Positions 1 to 10,388 are shown, counted from the first letter of the stretch. The stretch is 64,000 bases of DNA from Macrosoma leucophasiata (GCA_036365455.1 JAWQUS010000021.1:20706001-20770000), one strand, 5' to 3'. Notes: generated from the sequence alone by a model not told the origin. Made by a program: numbers and translations.

Positions 1-183
1 AGTAAATTCTAAATTATATTCTGATTCATGCATCGTAACCAATTATCATTAGGTACTGATAATAGTACAATCTTGAGTTGACTTACAAACGCAAAATAAA
101 CGCACGTATTACACATAGGTAGAAGGATTAGACCCTCGAATACAAATCAAAACAAATCGTATAATTTATACTCGCGAGGGCCG

Positions 184-984
184 AGGGCCGGCCCTCTCCA
201 AACACCTCTGAGCTATCAATTAGCCTCTCATCCGAGCGAGTGTTGTTTATTTAAACAAAAGCCGCCCACTTGCCTACCGCCCTATGTTAACAGTACATTT
301 GCTGTACATCAATTCTAGTTAAGTCGATTCAAATGTTTATGTTTTCCAATGTAAAGTTTCTATGACTTAATTTTAAGAAAGATCTAATGAATTCGGGTCA
401 TACAATTGTACTTTACTGTTTCAGTGCACACTTATATTTCTCCAAAGGTGACACAGTTTTTTTTTATATCATGTTTATATCATGAAGGGGTGAAGTTGTA
501 TACAGCCTATAAACATTCACTTGAAACCAAAGATTTTAATGTAGACGCGTTGCCACTCCTATGAAATTAGGTATTATTTCTCTGTGACGAAAATTACAGG
601 GCCGTGCCGGCATTACGAACAGATTGGAACAAAATATTGTTAAACGTAGTGTTTTATTGTTCATATCAAATTAGGTTATGCAGTACTGCCTACGACTGAG
701 AGCTCCGTCACTGGAGCTCTACCACTAGTAATTTAACTTTGAATATTAAGTCAAATATCACTTGCTGCTTATGAGCAAGTTCCACTTTTATAAACAGGAA
801 TAAGGCACTCGATATTCTGAAACTTCAAACCACAGAATCGGAACTGAAACATTGCACAGAAAATGTAATGCTAGCATGCCGCATGGGGCGGACGGTAAAT
901 AGGCGGCTTGTGTTTGAATAAACAACACTCGCTCGGCTGAGAGACTAATTGATAGCTCAGAGGTGTTTGGAGAGGGCCGGCCCT
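184..984. mobile_element. Non-autonomous DNA element with ~100 bp terminal inverted repeats
   Basis: The left arm at 184-290 and the right arm at 885-984 are inverted copies of each other, both beginning AGGGCCGGCCCTCT and running through AACACCTCTGAGCTATCAAT with few mismatches over about 100 bp. The outermost bases include the palindrome GGGCCGGCCC. No transposase frame lies between the arms. The interior holds an old family A copy, so the element was a target for retroposition. I see no clear target-site duplication. Superfamily unknown. Confidence 0.75.
484..730 (-). repeat. Family A SINE-like copy, degenerate, inside the TIR element
   Basis: Reads in the same order as other minus-strand A copies (CAGCCTATA, GTTGCCACTCCT, ATTACAGGGCCGT, then GAGCTCCGTCACTGGAGCTC) with many changes. 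It lies wholly between the arms of the flanking TIR element. Confidence 0.6.
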
Positions 985-1618
985 AGCAAGTAAAAAATAA
1001 TTTCGCTTGTTCTCGGTGCTTTTTTACTTCCGGGACCACGGAAGCTGAAGCGTCATTTTAGTTTAATATGCGCAAGATAAATGAGTAAAAAATAGTTTTA
1101 TTTTATGGGTGTAGCTCGCGAAAACCTTACATAATTATTAATCTGCACACTAGCGCCCTCTCCTAGCGTAATCTCCTTAGGCTTACCGAATAATCCTATC
1201 GCAGTGCAGACATACTTTTTGAATTTGCTAATTGAAATATGACATTTGAGTTGAGAATGAGTTCCTTTGAATAGCAGTAAGGTATATAAGGTAACGCGTC
1301 AGTTCATTAATATACACATCACTCGAATTTCAGCGCAAAATAATATTCTACGACAAAAAAATCTAAAAAGCTATGTCTATTTGCGATGCCAGTAAAACAT
1401 TTGTTACTTCAAAACAACTATTGTTTTTTGTAACAAAAAACATTGTTATTTGTGATTGAGCATCAAAAACTAAAACAGTGACTGCATCAAATCCGAGGGA
1501 TACTGAACAAATCCCAGTTACATGGGAAAACAATTTATCTAAACGTTTCTAGTTTCATATTCATTCAATACTTTAAAAATATATTATGAAGTTAGGAGAT
1601 TTCATTCCTAATCCAATT
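985..1618. other. Unannotated AT-rich stretch
   Basis: No gene or recognisable element. A ~35 bp piece at 1088-1124 containing GTGTAGCTCGCGAAAACCT recurs at 20356-20400, so some of it is probably an unrecognised old repeat. Confidence 0.5.
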
Positions 1619-1625
1619 ATGTTAC

Positions 1626-1874
1626 TGGTGGTAGAGCTCCAGTGACAGCTCACGGGCGTTGGCACCACCGCATTACCTAATATACATGCCGCTAAATGGT
1701 AGTGTTCAGCACTATCGTGTTCCGGTCAGGTGGTAATGTGCGGCCCTGTAATTTCCGGCATAGAGGCATAACACCTTAGGCCTCAGGAGTGGTATAACGC
1801 ATCTGCATTTTGTCTTTGGTCTTTGTGTGGGTGTCTATAGGCATGCTTGTTTACCACTTCCATTACATAAAAAA
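1626..1874 (+). mobile_element. Family A SINE-like element, near full length, with target-site duplication
   Basis: Best-delimited copy of the family. It starts TGGTGGTAGAGCTCCAGTGA and ends in a short A-run after CATTACATAA. It is flanked by the direct repeat ATGTTAC at 1619-1625 and 1875-1881. A 7 bp duplication plus an A-tail is what LINE-driven retroposition leaves, so I call the family a SINE. The 5' hairpin (GAGCTCC paired with GGAGCTC in better copies) is visible. I could not find a convincing tRNA, 5S or 7SL head, so the promoter class is open. Confidence 0.75.
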
Positions 1875-1881
1875 ATGTTAC

Positions 1882-2329
1882 GTATTTTATGTCAGACGAA
1901 AAAACTGAACGGTGTGGTTGTCTGGCATTACAACACCGAAATCAAAAGTCACAGCATTCGATTAGTTTTTTATACTAGCTTAAGTTCAAAGATTTTTAAG
2001 TAAAGAATGTACTCGTAAGTCTTCTGCCATTATTTGAACCAGAGACTTTGGCAAAACCAGCCTATTCTTCTTGATTATAACCCTTTCTGACCAAAAGTTA
2101 TGCAACCGAAATGATAAATTTAATAGCTTGTTCATTTGTACAATATCGTTAAGATGTTGCTATACTCCTTGTTTTTTTTTCAAAACGTACTAAACTTACT
2201 AGTATGTTCTCAAAAATGAAAATATCTCCGAGGCGAAACTATGAAAGAATTTTAATTTCGAAAGAGTTGACCGTTGAATTTTGTCACCCTTTTTAATTTA
2301 ATTTAATCACTTTATTCAGGTAAATTACA
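1882..2329. other. Unannotated stretch
   Basis: AT-rich single-copy-looking sequence. No coding frame or repeat identified. Confidence 0.4.
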
Positions 2330-2540
2330 CCCGGTTGCCCAACTAGCATGGTTGGGAATAGATGGCGCTACTGCTACCATAAAGCAAGGCAATAAATGTG
2401 AAGGAAAGATTTGACAAATCGGGCAGGACTTCAGTAGCTCAATTGGAAGAGCGGCTGGACTAGATTCCCAGTAGGCCGCAAGTTCGAGTCTCGTCTGAAG
2501 TCAAATTTTTCTTTCCATTTTTCTTTAAAAATAAAAAAAA
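2330..2540 (+). repeat. Family D unit with tRNA-like cloverleaf (2427-2502)
   Basis: The central 76 nt folds as a tRNA: acceptor stem ACTTCAG with CTGAAGT near the end, T8 A9, D-stem GCTC/GAGC with loop AATTGGAA carrying the conserved A14, G18, G19 and A21, and a T-arm with a TTCGAGT loop. The anticodon stem GCTGG/CCAGT encloses nine bases instead of seven, so it is probably not a working tRNA. A conserved leader (AAGGAAAGATTTGACAAATC) and tail (TTTTTCTTTCCATTTTTCTT) flank it in every copy. Confidence 0.75.
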
Positions 2541-2802
2541 ATACACCCATTACAGAAATAAAATCATACACATTGAGAATCATAGATTAGATTTTAAAAA
2601 ACTTTATTGGTGTTGTTGTTATACTGGTACAAAAATCAAGTCAATTGATTAGTTAACAATTTATTAAAATTGATAACTGAATATAAAATACATACTGTAC
2701 ATTGAATAAGTCCAGGCTTTACATTTCTGAAACATCGCTGTCTGTTATACTAATATTAATTTTGAAAATAAAATCATTTTATTAAGAAATTAAAGAAAAA
2801 AC

Positions 2803-2882
2803 GGAAAGAAAAATTTGACTTCGGGCACGAATTGAACCTGCGACCAGTCCAGCCGCTTTACCACTAAGCTACCAAAGTCCCA
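2803..2882 (-). repeat. Family D variant, tRNA-like with deleted anticodon arm
   Basis: On the minus strand, acceptor GACTTTG pairs with CGAAGTC. The D-arm (GGTAGCTTAGTGGTAAAGCG) and T-arm (GCAGGTTCAATTC) are present, but most of the anticodon arm is missing. The acceptor bases differ from the other D units while still pairing. Confidence 0.65.
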
Positions 2883-3057
2883 CACCGATGCGTCAAGTGA
2901 ACTTTAGAAACTTTTTATAAAGTTCACTCGCATGTGTTATTGCGAAAAATAAATAGTGCCTACAATTATTAAAGGAACAGCAACATCTTAACGATATTGT
3001 ATAAACTGCAAAGTCTATCATATCGGTTGTATAGCTATTAATTAGTTATCAATGTTT

Positions 3058-3335
3058 TATTTTTAAAGAAAAATGGAAAGAAAAATTTGACTTCAGGCGA
3101 GGCTCGAACTCGCGACCTACTGGGAATCTAGTCCAGCCGCTCTTCCAATTGAGCTACTGAAGCCCTGCCCGATTTGTCAAATCTTTCCTTCACATCTATT
3201 GCATTGCTTTATGGTAGCAGCAGCGCCATCTATTACCAACTATGCTAGTTAGGCAACCGATATAATAGACTTTTCAGTTTATTGAATATCGTAAAGAAGT
3301 CGCTTTTACCCTTAATAATTGTTTTTATATTATTT
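3058..3335 (-). repeat. Family D unit, minus strand (cloverleaf 3089-3164)
   Basis: Same tail, cloverleaf and leader as the unit at 2330, in reverse order. It continues past the leader into the linker (TATCGTAAAGAAGTCGCTTT) that joins units in the tandem at 19.8 kb. It lies back to back with the next plus-strand unit. Confidence 0.7.
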
Positions 3336-3339
3336 CTAA

Positions 3340-3540
3340 GCAATGCAATAGATGTGAAGGAAAGATTTGACAAATCGGGCAGGGCTTCAGTAGCTCAATT
3401 GGAAGAGCGGCTGGACTAGATTCCCAGTAGGTCGCGAGTTCGAGCCTCGCCTGAAGTCAAATTTTTCTTTCCATTTTTCTTTAAAAATAAAATATATTTC
3501 ACAAGCATGTGTTAATGCGAAATAATATAAAAACAATTAG
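3340..3540 (+). repeat. Family D unit, plus strand (cloverleaf 3383-3458)
   Basis: Leader, cloverleaf with intact acceptor, D and T arms, tail, and the start of the linker (CACAAGCATGTGTTAATGCG). The first acceptor base reads G-G-C-T-T-C-A-G here, matching its minus-strand neighbour, which suggests the two arose by an inverted duplication. Confidence 0.7.
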
Positions 3541-3599
3541 TTATCAATGGATGTCGTTCAGCGACCCTAAATCGGTTAAAAATCAAAAAGGGAAAGCAA

Positions 3600-3765
3600 C
3601 ATTTGAAGCATCGGTAGCTTAGCGGTAAAGCGGCTGGACTGGTTATCCTGAGGTCGCAGGTTCAATTCCTGCCCTAAGTCAAATTCCATTTCTTCTTTAA
3701 TTTCTAAAGTTCACTCGCATGTGTTATTGCGAAAAATAAATAGTACAATCATTTTATTAAGTTAT
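3600..3765 (+). repeat. Family D variant, plus strand (tRNA-like 3604-3680)
   Basis: D-arm TAGCTTAGCGGTAAAGCGG and T-arm GCAGGTTCAATTCCTGC are clear, but the acceptor stem pairs poorly. It is closest to the variant at 2803. The linker motif TTCACTCGCATGTGTTATTG follows. Confidence 0.6.
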
Positions 3766-4062
3766 AAAATGAATAGATATCTGCAATCGTCAGTGAACAT
3801 TTTCAATGCAAGGAATAGCGGACGCGCTACCTGCCCTAAATGCCCTAAAGGACTATTCCGAAGCCAGTTTTGTTATTACTGAGTGGAGAGAACACGGACG
3901 GAAAACCATTTCATTGAAATTTAGATGGGATTGAATTTAAATGGTTCTTTCTAATACCCACGAATATTTCTGTACAGGTTTTCAACAAACTGTGATTCTT
4001 CCACGAAATTAATGTTTGCGTATTACTTAACAGTTAAAAATAAACATTATTATTTTATAACT

Positions 4063-5548
4063 AGCTGGCCCGGCGAACTTCGTATCGATTTAAAGTAAAG
4101 ATAAAAAAATACACTACAGTTTTAGGGAAATTAACAAACAGCAATTGATTTTTGAAAATTGTCTATCCTGTCCAGTTTCGACAATAATTCAATGACATTT
4201 ATTAAAAACGAAATCTGTACGTCATAATGACGGGTATTGACATTTGAATTTATAAAATTATTGATTTTATTTAACAAATTATCAAAAAATATGAATTCTG
4301 CGGATATATTATATTATTATGTTCTCGACTCAGAACAATAATTTTTTACGATCTTTAATTGTAAATAGGTTTCGATCGAGTTCACCGTAGATCTGTGGCA
4401 GAAAATATGACATGTAATGTCTGTGCTTAGGTGCATAAATAGGGCGGATGTGAAAAATTGAATATTGACGTTGTGCATTTTTAACCACTAATGTCAACAC
4501 TACCACCATCATTAGCACCATCGTCACCACCATTACTATCACCACTGTCACCACTACCAAATCCACCACAGCCACAAACGCCACCAACGCCATCAACGCC
4601 ACCACCAACACTAACATCACGAAACACCTACGCCACCAACGCCTCCAAAACTACCAACAACACCACCAACGTCACCAACCCCACTAATGCCTCCATCGAG
4701 ACTAAAAACCACCACCACCACCCTAATGCCATCAATACCACCACCAGAGTCACCATCAACACCTACGCCACCAACGACACCAATAACACCAATGGCACCA
4801 ATGACACCAATGACACCAACGCCACCAACGCCACCAACGCCAACAATGCCACCACCACCACCACTACCAACTCCACCAATGGCATCAACACCACTAACGC
4901 CACCAATTTTGCTATTTCTTGTATTTAATTTTGTCCTTATAGCGATAACATAAATACATAATTTGTAAAAATTTTAACTTTCTTTCTAGCTATCAATGTT
5001 TATGAGATACAGCCTGGTGACAGACGACACGGATGAACGGACAGACAGACCAGCAGCAGATAATTAGTAATAGGGTCCGTTTTTACCTTTTAGGTACGGA
5101 AGCCTAAAAAGATAGAAGATAGAGAATAGTTTTAAAATATTCGATATGATTATTTAAATTAACTTTTTTATTTCTGAACCGATTGACATGAAACAAACAT
5201 TAAATGCTAAGTGAAACTTACCACAATATATAAGTGAAAATCACAAATCGGGTAAGACATTTCTGAAATTAGCGTGCACAAACACACAGACAAACATACA
5301 TTTTTTCGGGATAAAAAGTACCCAGTGGTGTGCGCCAAAGGTTAAAGTATAATCATACCAAGTTTCATTGTAATCGGATCTTTAGTTTTTCTGTGATGAT
5401 TGAACAAACAGACAGACAGACAAAAATTTTCTAACGACGTATTTGGGTTCGGTATCGATCTAGTAACATCTCCTGGTATTTATGTTTTCAATATTTTTAA
5501 TGTACAGAATTTACACTTCTACAGTTTTATTATAAGTATAGACTAGCT
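4063..5548 (+). repeat. Family J repeat, long copy with internal minisatellite
   Basis: Begins CTAGCTGGCCCGGCGAACTT and ends near a run of CAGACAGACAGACA followed by TTATTATAAGTATAGA, the usual start and end of this insect repeat type. It is about 1.5 kb because it carries the 4490-4912 minisatellite. No protein frame is credible: the proline/threonine/asparagine-rich reading is just the minisatellite translated. Confidence 0.6.
4490..4912. repeat. CCACCAACG-type degenerate minisatellite
   Basis: About 420 bp of trinucleotide-phased CCA, ACC and ACG steps, mostly arranged as 9-mers such as CCACCAACG, with an almost G-free plus strand. Short stretches of the same motif occur at 5638-5675 and a purer array at 40083-40163. 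Confidence 0.85.
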
Positions 5549-5987
5549 GTGCCTGCAACTTCGTTCGCGTGGAATAGTGACTTAAAAGAAGCATTTTTTG
5601 TATAAAACTTTTGGTTAATTTTGGATCATACCACTAAAATGCCACCAACGCCACCACCAGCAACGCCACTAACGCCTATGTAAACCGTATTCAACTCTGT
5701 TTAAATGTTTTGAAGCAGTGCTTGAAGTAAATTTTCAATTGACCATAACTTCTTTTTTCCTTAACCGATTTTGACAAAACAATATAATTAGTGTAATTCA
5801 CATATGAAAACTGCGTTTAAATCCGTTGAATAGATTCAGAAGTAGTTATAACGTACCAGACAGACAGACAGACAGCCAGACAAAAGTTCCAGAAATTGTT
5901 TTTGGCTTCTGTTATTCATCGCCCCTGATCAGTTTCTTTTACAAATATTTAATGTACAGACTCTCGATTTTTATTGTATAGATTAAA
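5549..5987 (+). repeat. Family J repeat, second copy directly downstream
   Basis: Starts CTAGCTGTGCCTGCAACTTC immediately after the first copy. It contains CAGACAGACAGACAGCCAGA and ends TTATTGTATAGAT. A small piece of the CCACCAACG motif sits at 5638-5675. Confidence 0.65.
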
Positions 5988-6067
5988 ATCAAACTATACG
6001 TGGCGAAGGAAAGTCTTCACCAACCAGATTCAAAGATGTAGCTGTTAATATTGAGGATAAACTATAA

Positions 6068-6385
6068 CTGCCTCGGTAGCCTAGTGGTAGCAGGCCATTA
6101 CTACTACGCTGAGGTCCTAAGTTCGATTCCCGGGGGGGTTGGGGGTTATCAGAGATAATGGTGTGAAGTCCTTTATCTGTGGTTCTATTGGGATTTTTTC
6201 ATTTTCTGGCAATTTTCCAGTACATCAAAGTTTGTTAATGTGCCCGGAGATGTCAACAGGCCAACCGCCTGTTACATGGGCCAAAAACGTCACCAGCGAA
6301 TCGTGGGTGTTTGCATGTATGCTTGAATGCATGAATTTACCTCTGCCTATCCCTTCGGGGATTACAGGCGTGAAGTGTACGAAAA
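6068..6385 (+). mobile_element. Family B tRNA-headed SINE
   Basis: The head has a tRNA A-box (TAGCCTAGTGGTAGCAGG) and B-box (AGTTCGATTCC). The body contains ATGTGCCCGGAGATGTCAAC and the 3' end contains CTGCCTATCCCTTCGGGGAT followed by CAGGCGTGAAG. Pol III transcription from the head and LINE-borrowed 3' end is the usual plan for such elements. Slightly diverged from the copy at 38.2 kb. Confidence 0.75.
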
Positions 6386-6429
6386 CACATAATGTGGTAA
6401 ACAAGCTTGTAGTTCGCATATCATTTCTA

Positions 6430-6585
6430 TTGTCTAGTTATGGTTGCCACCCCGCATGGTTGTTGACATGTATATCAATTGTTATTCACTTTAATTTATT
6501 TTGTTTGTTTTTGACGTGTCATAAGAGGTGTCTGTCACCCTAAATGAATAAATGAGTTTCTGATTCTGATTCTGATTCTGACCCC
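6430..6585 (+). mobile_element. LINE 3'-end fragment with TTCTGA repeats
   Basis: An AATAAATGAG signal is followed by four TTCTGA-type hexamers, the characteristic 3' tail of some insect LINEs. It is 5'-truncated with no coding sequence left. Confidence 0.45.
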
Positions 6586-6589
6586 TAAA

Positions 6590-7070
6590 GCCTAAGCTGT
6601 TTTATCTCTGATATAGTTATGATAGGCTTAAACAATAACCATTTTACTTGTCATATTCATAATGTTTTTTCAGTTTATTGTTATAAGGTTCTGTTTGTTA
6701 TGATAACGTTCTCGTCACTGTTTTTTTTTCAATGGAGAATAAGTTTTTTTATTTAAATTTGAAAATTTTAATAAAACTGAATACTCACGCTAGAACTATT
6801 TTTCTAAAAAACAAAATAGAGTATTTGATACAGGAGAAAAATAAAAAGTGTAGCTGGAATTGAACATCGATGAGGTCTGAAATAGCATTTTGTTTGCGCG
6901 GTGTTAAGTTAGATGTAGAGTGTGAATGGGACTGGCTTTGGAAGTTATTGAACTCAAAACTTATTAGACGGCATACAGATATTCTCGAATGATCCTAAAA
7001 TGTGTTTGCTTATATAAAAATTTCTTTCATGTGGGCAAAAATATAAGGGGACTGCACTACTGCTGATCTA
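6590..7070. other. Unannotated stretch
   Basis: AT-rich; no gene, RNA or repeat recognised. Confidence 0.4.
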
Positions 7071-7072
7071 TT

Positions 7073-7279
7073 CACTGGTAACTCCAACAGAGTGCGTAGG
7101 CGTGAGCACCACCGGATTACCTAATCGGCTTGTCGCTTAGTGGTAGTGTTCAGTGCTATCGTGTTCCAGTAAGATTGTAATGCACTCCATAATACCTATT
7201 TCCGGCATGAACGTATAAGAGCTTAAGTCTTCGTAACGCATCTACGTATACATTTTTAGGCTTATGTAGATTTTTTTTT
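7073..7279 (+). repeat. Family A copy, diverged
   Basis: Retains GTGCGTAGGCGTGAGCACCA, GTGTTCAGTGCTATCGTGTT and TTTCCGGCAT, with the last third shortened. Confidence 0.6.
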
Positions 7280-7789
7280 GGGAAACAAACAGTTTATTAT
7301 GACTTATTAGCATGATAACAACAAATAACTAAAAAAAACAATTACATGTTTTCACACATATATGTTTATACGTTAGAGTTTTATTTACCATCAATTTAAA
7401 CTGTAAGCTTGTTTGCTCCTAAATGACAATTAAAAAATACTGAAGTAAACTACTTCATAAACATAGTATTTGATTCTGTTATTATATTAATAAAAGAACA
7501 AATTCCGAACTAAGGTCATATACTTACTCGTATACTCTTAATTCTGTAATGTGCTTCTGTACAATAAAATAAATATTATTACACACTAAATTCTTCAAAA
7601 AGGTTATTTTAAAAAACACGAAAAGGTATACATGTAAAATTTAGGTTTTGAATATTACATTAAAGCTCATTAAATTACTGACCCGTAAGGAAAATATTTT
7701 TCCAAAGGATGCGTGTTCAAGAATGCGACTTTTTGACATACAGAACTTTCCAGTATCTATCATCCAAAAGTATGTGAGATTTTTCTTAC

Positions 7790-8470
7790 AGCTTATTTGT
7801 TATACACAAACCCATCGGGCGTAAAGATAAGACCAACGTTAATCAATCAAGTGTAACCCGAGCCATTTTATTGGGCGATTATCGACTGGTCAGTAATTGT
7901 GTAATCATATCATAGGTCACCGGTTCCGTACGTCAGCTTGTGCCCGTTTGGTTCGACTTTACGAATCCGTTCAGGATGATAGGATCAGGGGATTATTGGC
8001 TTTGCGATCGATATTGTCTGGATGTGTTCATATATTGACTTTATATGAACAATAGTAATATGTATTTTGACAAGTAATGTATATTTTAATATTCGCCTAC
8101 AAGGATCAAGTTGCTGTTTCTCAACTAATAAAAAATATTAATAGTTCAGTGGCATGACGTTTTTTCTTTCCAATTTATTTAATCCAGTATCCAAATAAAT
8201 TCCCGTCAGATTTGGCAATAGATGCCGGAGTATACAACGTTTACAAATAATAAACGCACACCTGTATTACACCCACAAATATTTTGTTCAGAATCAATTT
8301 AATTATTATCATAGGCTCCGTACGGAAACTACGTGCCCGTTTAATTCGAATTTTTATCTCTTCAGGATGTACTAGTAGGTTTGGTGGATGTATGTAATAT
8401 CATAGAATGATAGGAACGGATCGTTTGCTTTGCGGTAGATATTGCGGCCTGGATGCGTTCTTATGTCGAC
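7790..8470 (+). repeat. Old local tandem duplication, two copies ~400 bp apart
   Basis: Copy 1 (about 7800-8040) and copy 2 (about 8220-8470) share TATCATAGG..CCGTACG, GTGCCCGTTT, TTCAGGATG and a TTTGCTTTGCGGTAGATATTG-like stretch in the same order, with many substitutions. No coding frame. Confidence 0.5.
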
Positions 8471-8480
8471 ATTTTGTTAA

Positions 8481-8655
8481 GAATGGCCCCGTAATAACTA
8501 TCACAGAGACAGAAACTAAGGTTTCAGGAGTGGCAACGCATCTGCATGTTATAATAAATGATCTTTATGTGGGTGTTTATAGGCTGCAGTCATCACTTAA
8601 CATCATTGTGAACTGCATGCTTGTTTGTCCCCTTCATTATATAAAAAATTATGAT
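8481..8655 (+). repeat. Family A copy, 3' part only
   Basis: Subfamily with GGCCCCGTAATAACTATCAC in place of the usual CTGTAATTTCCGGCAC. Ends at the TATATAAAAAA tail. Confidence 0.6.
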
Positions 8656-9173
8656 TTGGAAATTAGGTAATTAACTATTTAGTAGGAACTTCTGAAGCTG
8701 AGAATTTAACACCGCCACTAAGCCAGGCTTTACATCAGCATTAGTTTTTCCATTGAAACAAAATTATTTCATAAATGAACGTGTTAAAAATCATATTTTA
8801 AATAATACTTAATGACATTCCAGATAGGGTAAAATAAAACGTGAAATATCGCATCTACACCGTAAGAGACTTGGCTAAAAGATACACGTCACAACTTTAT
8901 CATTGCACCAAAGCATACAGAAATTCACTCACCACAGGGATTATCTAATCAAGACAAAGTCAATTCACAAACGAACGATATGGAGGACAATGGCAGCGAT
9001 CGTGTCCGACGCCAGTTGTTCCGAACTTGTCGCTGCACCGCCAGGTCCCGCCTCCACTACACCGGCCAGGACTTAAGCTAGTAGCCACAAGATACGAAAA
9101 GTCCTAGTCTCGCCCAAATCGAAATGGAATGGCCAAGTCAGAAAAATTAAATAAAAAACATATGGCAATATAT

Positions 9174-9432
9174 TTTTATGTAATTAAGGTGGCAAACGAT
9201 AATGCAGTTCTCACTGATGTTAAGTGATGACTGCAGCCTATAGACAAAGACCAGAGGATAAAATATAGATGCGTTGCCACTCCTGCGACTTTAGTTGATA
9301 TGTCTCTGTGATAAGTTATTATGGGGCCGTAGGTATATTACCATCTAACCGGAATATATTAGAGAACACTAACATTTGGCGGCAGATCAGATAATGCGAT
9401 GGTGCCTATGCTCTCGAGTTCCTACACTTGTT
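9174..9432 (-). repeat. Family A copy, minus strand
   Basis: Same CCCCGTAATAAC-type subfamily, reversed. Ends at the hairpin head remnant CTCGAGTTCC. Confidence 0.6.
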
Positions 9433-9493
9433 CCTACACCACATACATTAATAAGACCCAGTTATAATGAAGTCTCTGTCTTATGAATAAAAT

Positions 9494-9768
9494 GTTTTTT
9501 TTTATGTAATGGAAGTGGCAAACAAGCGTGCAGTTCACATTGATGTTAAGTGATGACTGCAGCCTATAGACACTTAGACAAAGACCAAGGTCAAAATGCA
9601 GATCCGTTACCACTCCTGATACCTACGGTGTTATACCTCTGTGCCGGAAATTACAGGGCCATACATTACCACCTGACCGGAACACGATAGTGCTGAACAT
9701 TGCCAGTTAGCGGCAAGCATATTAGGTGATGCGGTGGTGCCTACGCCCGCGAGCTCCGTCACTGGAGT
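9494..9768 (-). repeat. Family A copy, minus strand, near full length
   Basis: From the T-run and ATGTAATGGAAGTGGCAAAC through CTACGCCCGCGAGCTCCGTC. It belongs to the CTGTGCCGGAAATTACAGGG subfamily, unlike its neighbour at 9174, so the two are separate insertions. Confidence 0.7.
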
Positions 9769-9992
9769 TTACATATTAGCTGTATGACTGACCAACTTAC
9801 TATTGTAAGCCGTGACGTATAAAAAATCTGTATGCAATTCTCCAAAGCTTCAAAGTTTTTTATCAAAGAAGTTTAATTTTTGTGTAACTTCCACTATCAG
9901 TGCTTCAACACGAGAATTTTATAGGTTTTTGACTTCATTCACAATCCATGGATAAGTTTTAACTCAAACATTTTCTTGGTATAAACGTTGTT

Positions 9993-10388
9993 TTAACGAA
10001 GTTGATGTTTTAGTTGCGGATCATTCAAATATGTATCTTGAACTAGTCTTTGTAGCTCATTCGAATTGTATGTTACTGCTTGATCTGAAGTTCTGAAGAG
10101 TAGGAAGAAATGTATTGGTTCTCTTTTGTGATTGAAATTGAGTTTTAAAGGTTCATAATTGTTTTGATTAGTTTTGTAATATGAATGTACTATTAAATTG
10201 TTGTAGATTCGTCTGAGGAAGTAGGGAAAACCAAACGAAATGTAGTGCATTTTCAAAAGTGTACTTCTATTTTTGAATGTTAAAGTTTCCAATATATTTC
10301 TAAATTTCTTATTAATTTTGTGGATGCTCGCAGAACTCCAAGAAGACCAATACTGTACAAATGCATCAAATTTTGGACACAATGACAA
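9993..10388 (-). CDS. Unidentified 131-codon open frame, possibly spurious
   Basis: An uninterrupted minus-strand frame starting MSLCPKFDAFVQYW and ending NDPQLKHQLR, rich in N, F, L, Y and K as expected of AT-rich DNA. I recognise no domain, signal peptide or membrane segment. It does not overlap any repeat I can identify, which is why it is listed. With no splice context or homologue known to me, chance is the more likely explanation. Confidence 0.12.
   Translation of the reverse strand: MSLCPKFDAFVQYWSSWSSASIHKINKKFRNILETLTFKNRSTLLKMHYISFGFPYFLRRIYNNLIVHSYYKTNQNNYEPLKLNFNHKREPIHFFLLFRTSDQAVTYNSNELQRLVQDTYLNDPQLKHQLR

Noticed and set aside
2427..2502. Functional tRNA gene
   Set aside because: Nine-base anticodon loop, presence in a multi-copy repeat unit, and no T-run terminator directly after the acceptor; called tRNA-like instead.
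4491..4953. Open frames of 88-145 codons rich in Pro, Thr and Asn
   Set aside because: They are translations of the CCACCAACG minisatellite; all phases are open because the plus strand lacks stop-forming bases.
4063..5987. Helitron assignment for family J (CTAG terminus)
   Set aside because: A CTAG end alone is weak; I could not identify a TC 5' end, a 3' hairpin at the right distance or A/T insertion context, so the class is left open.
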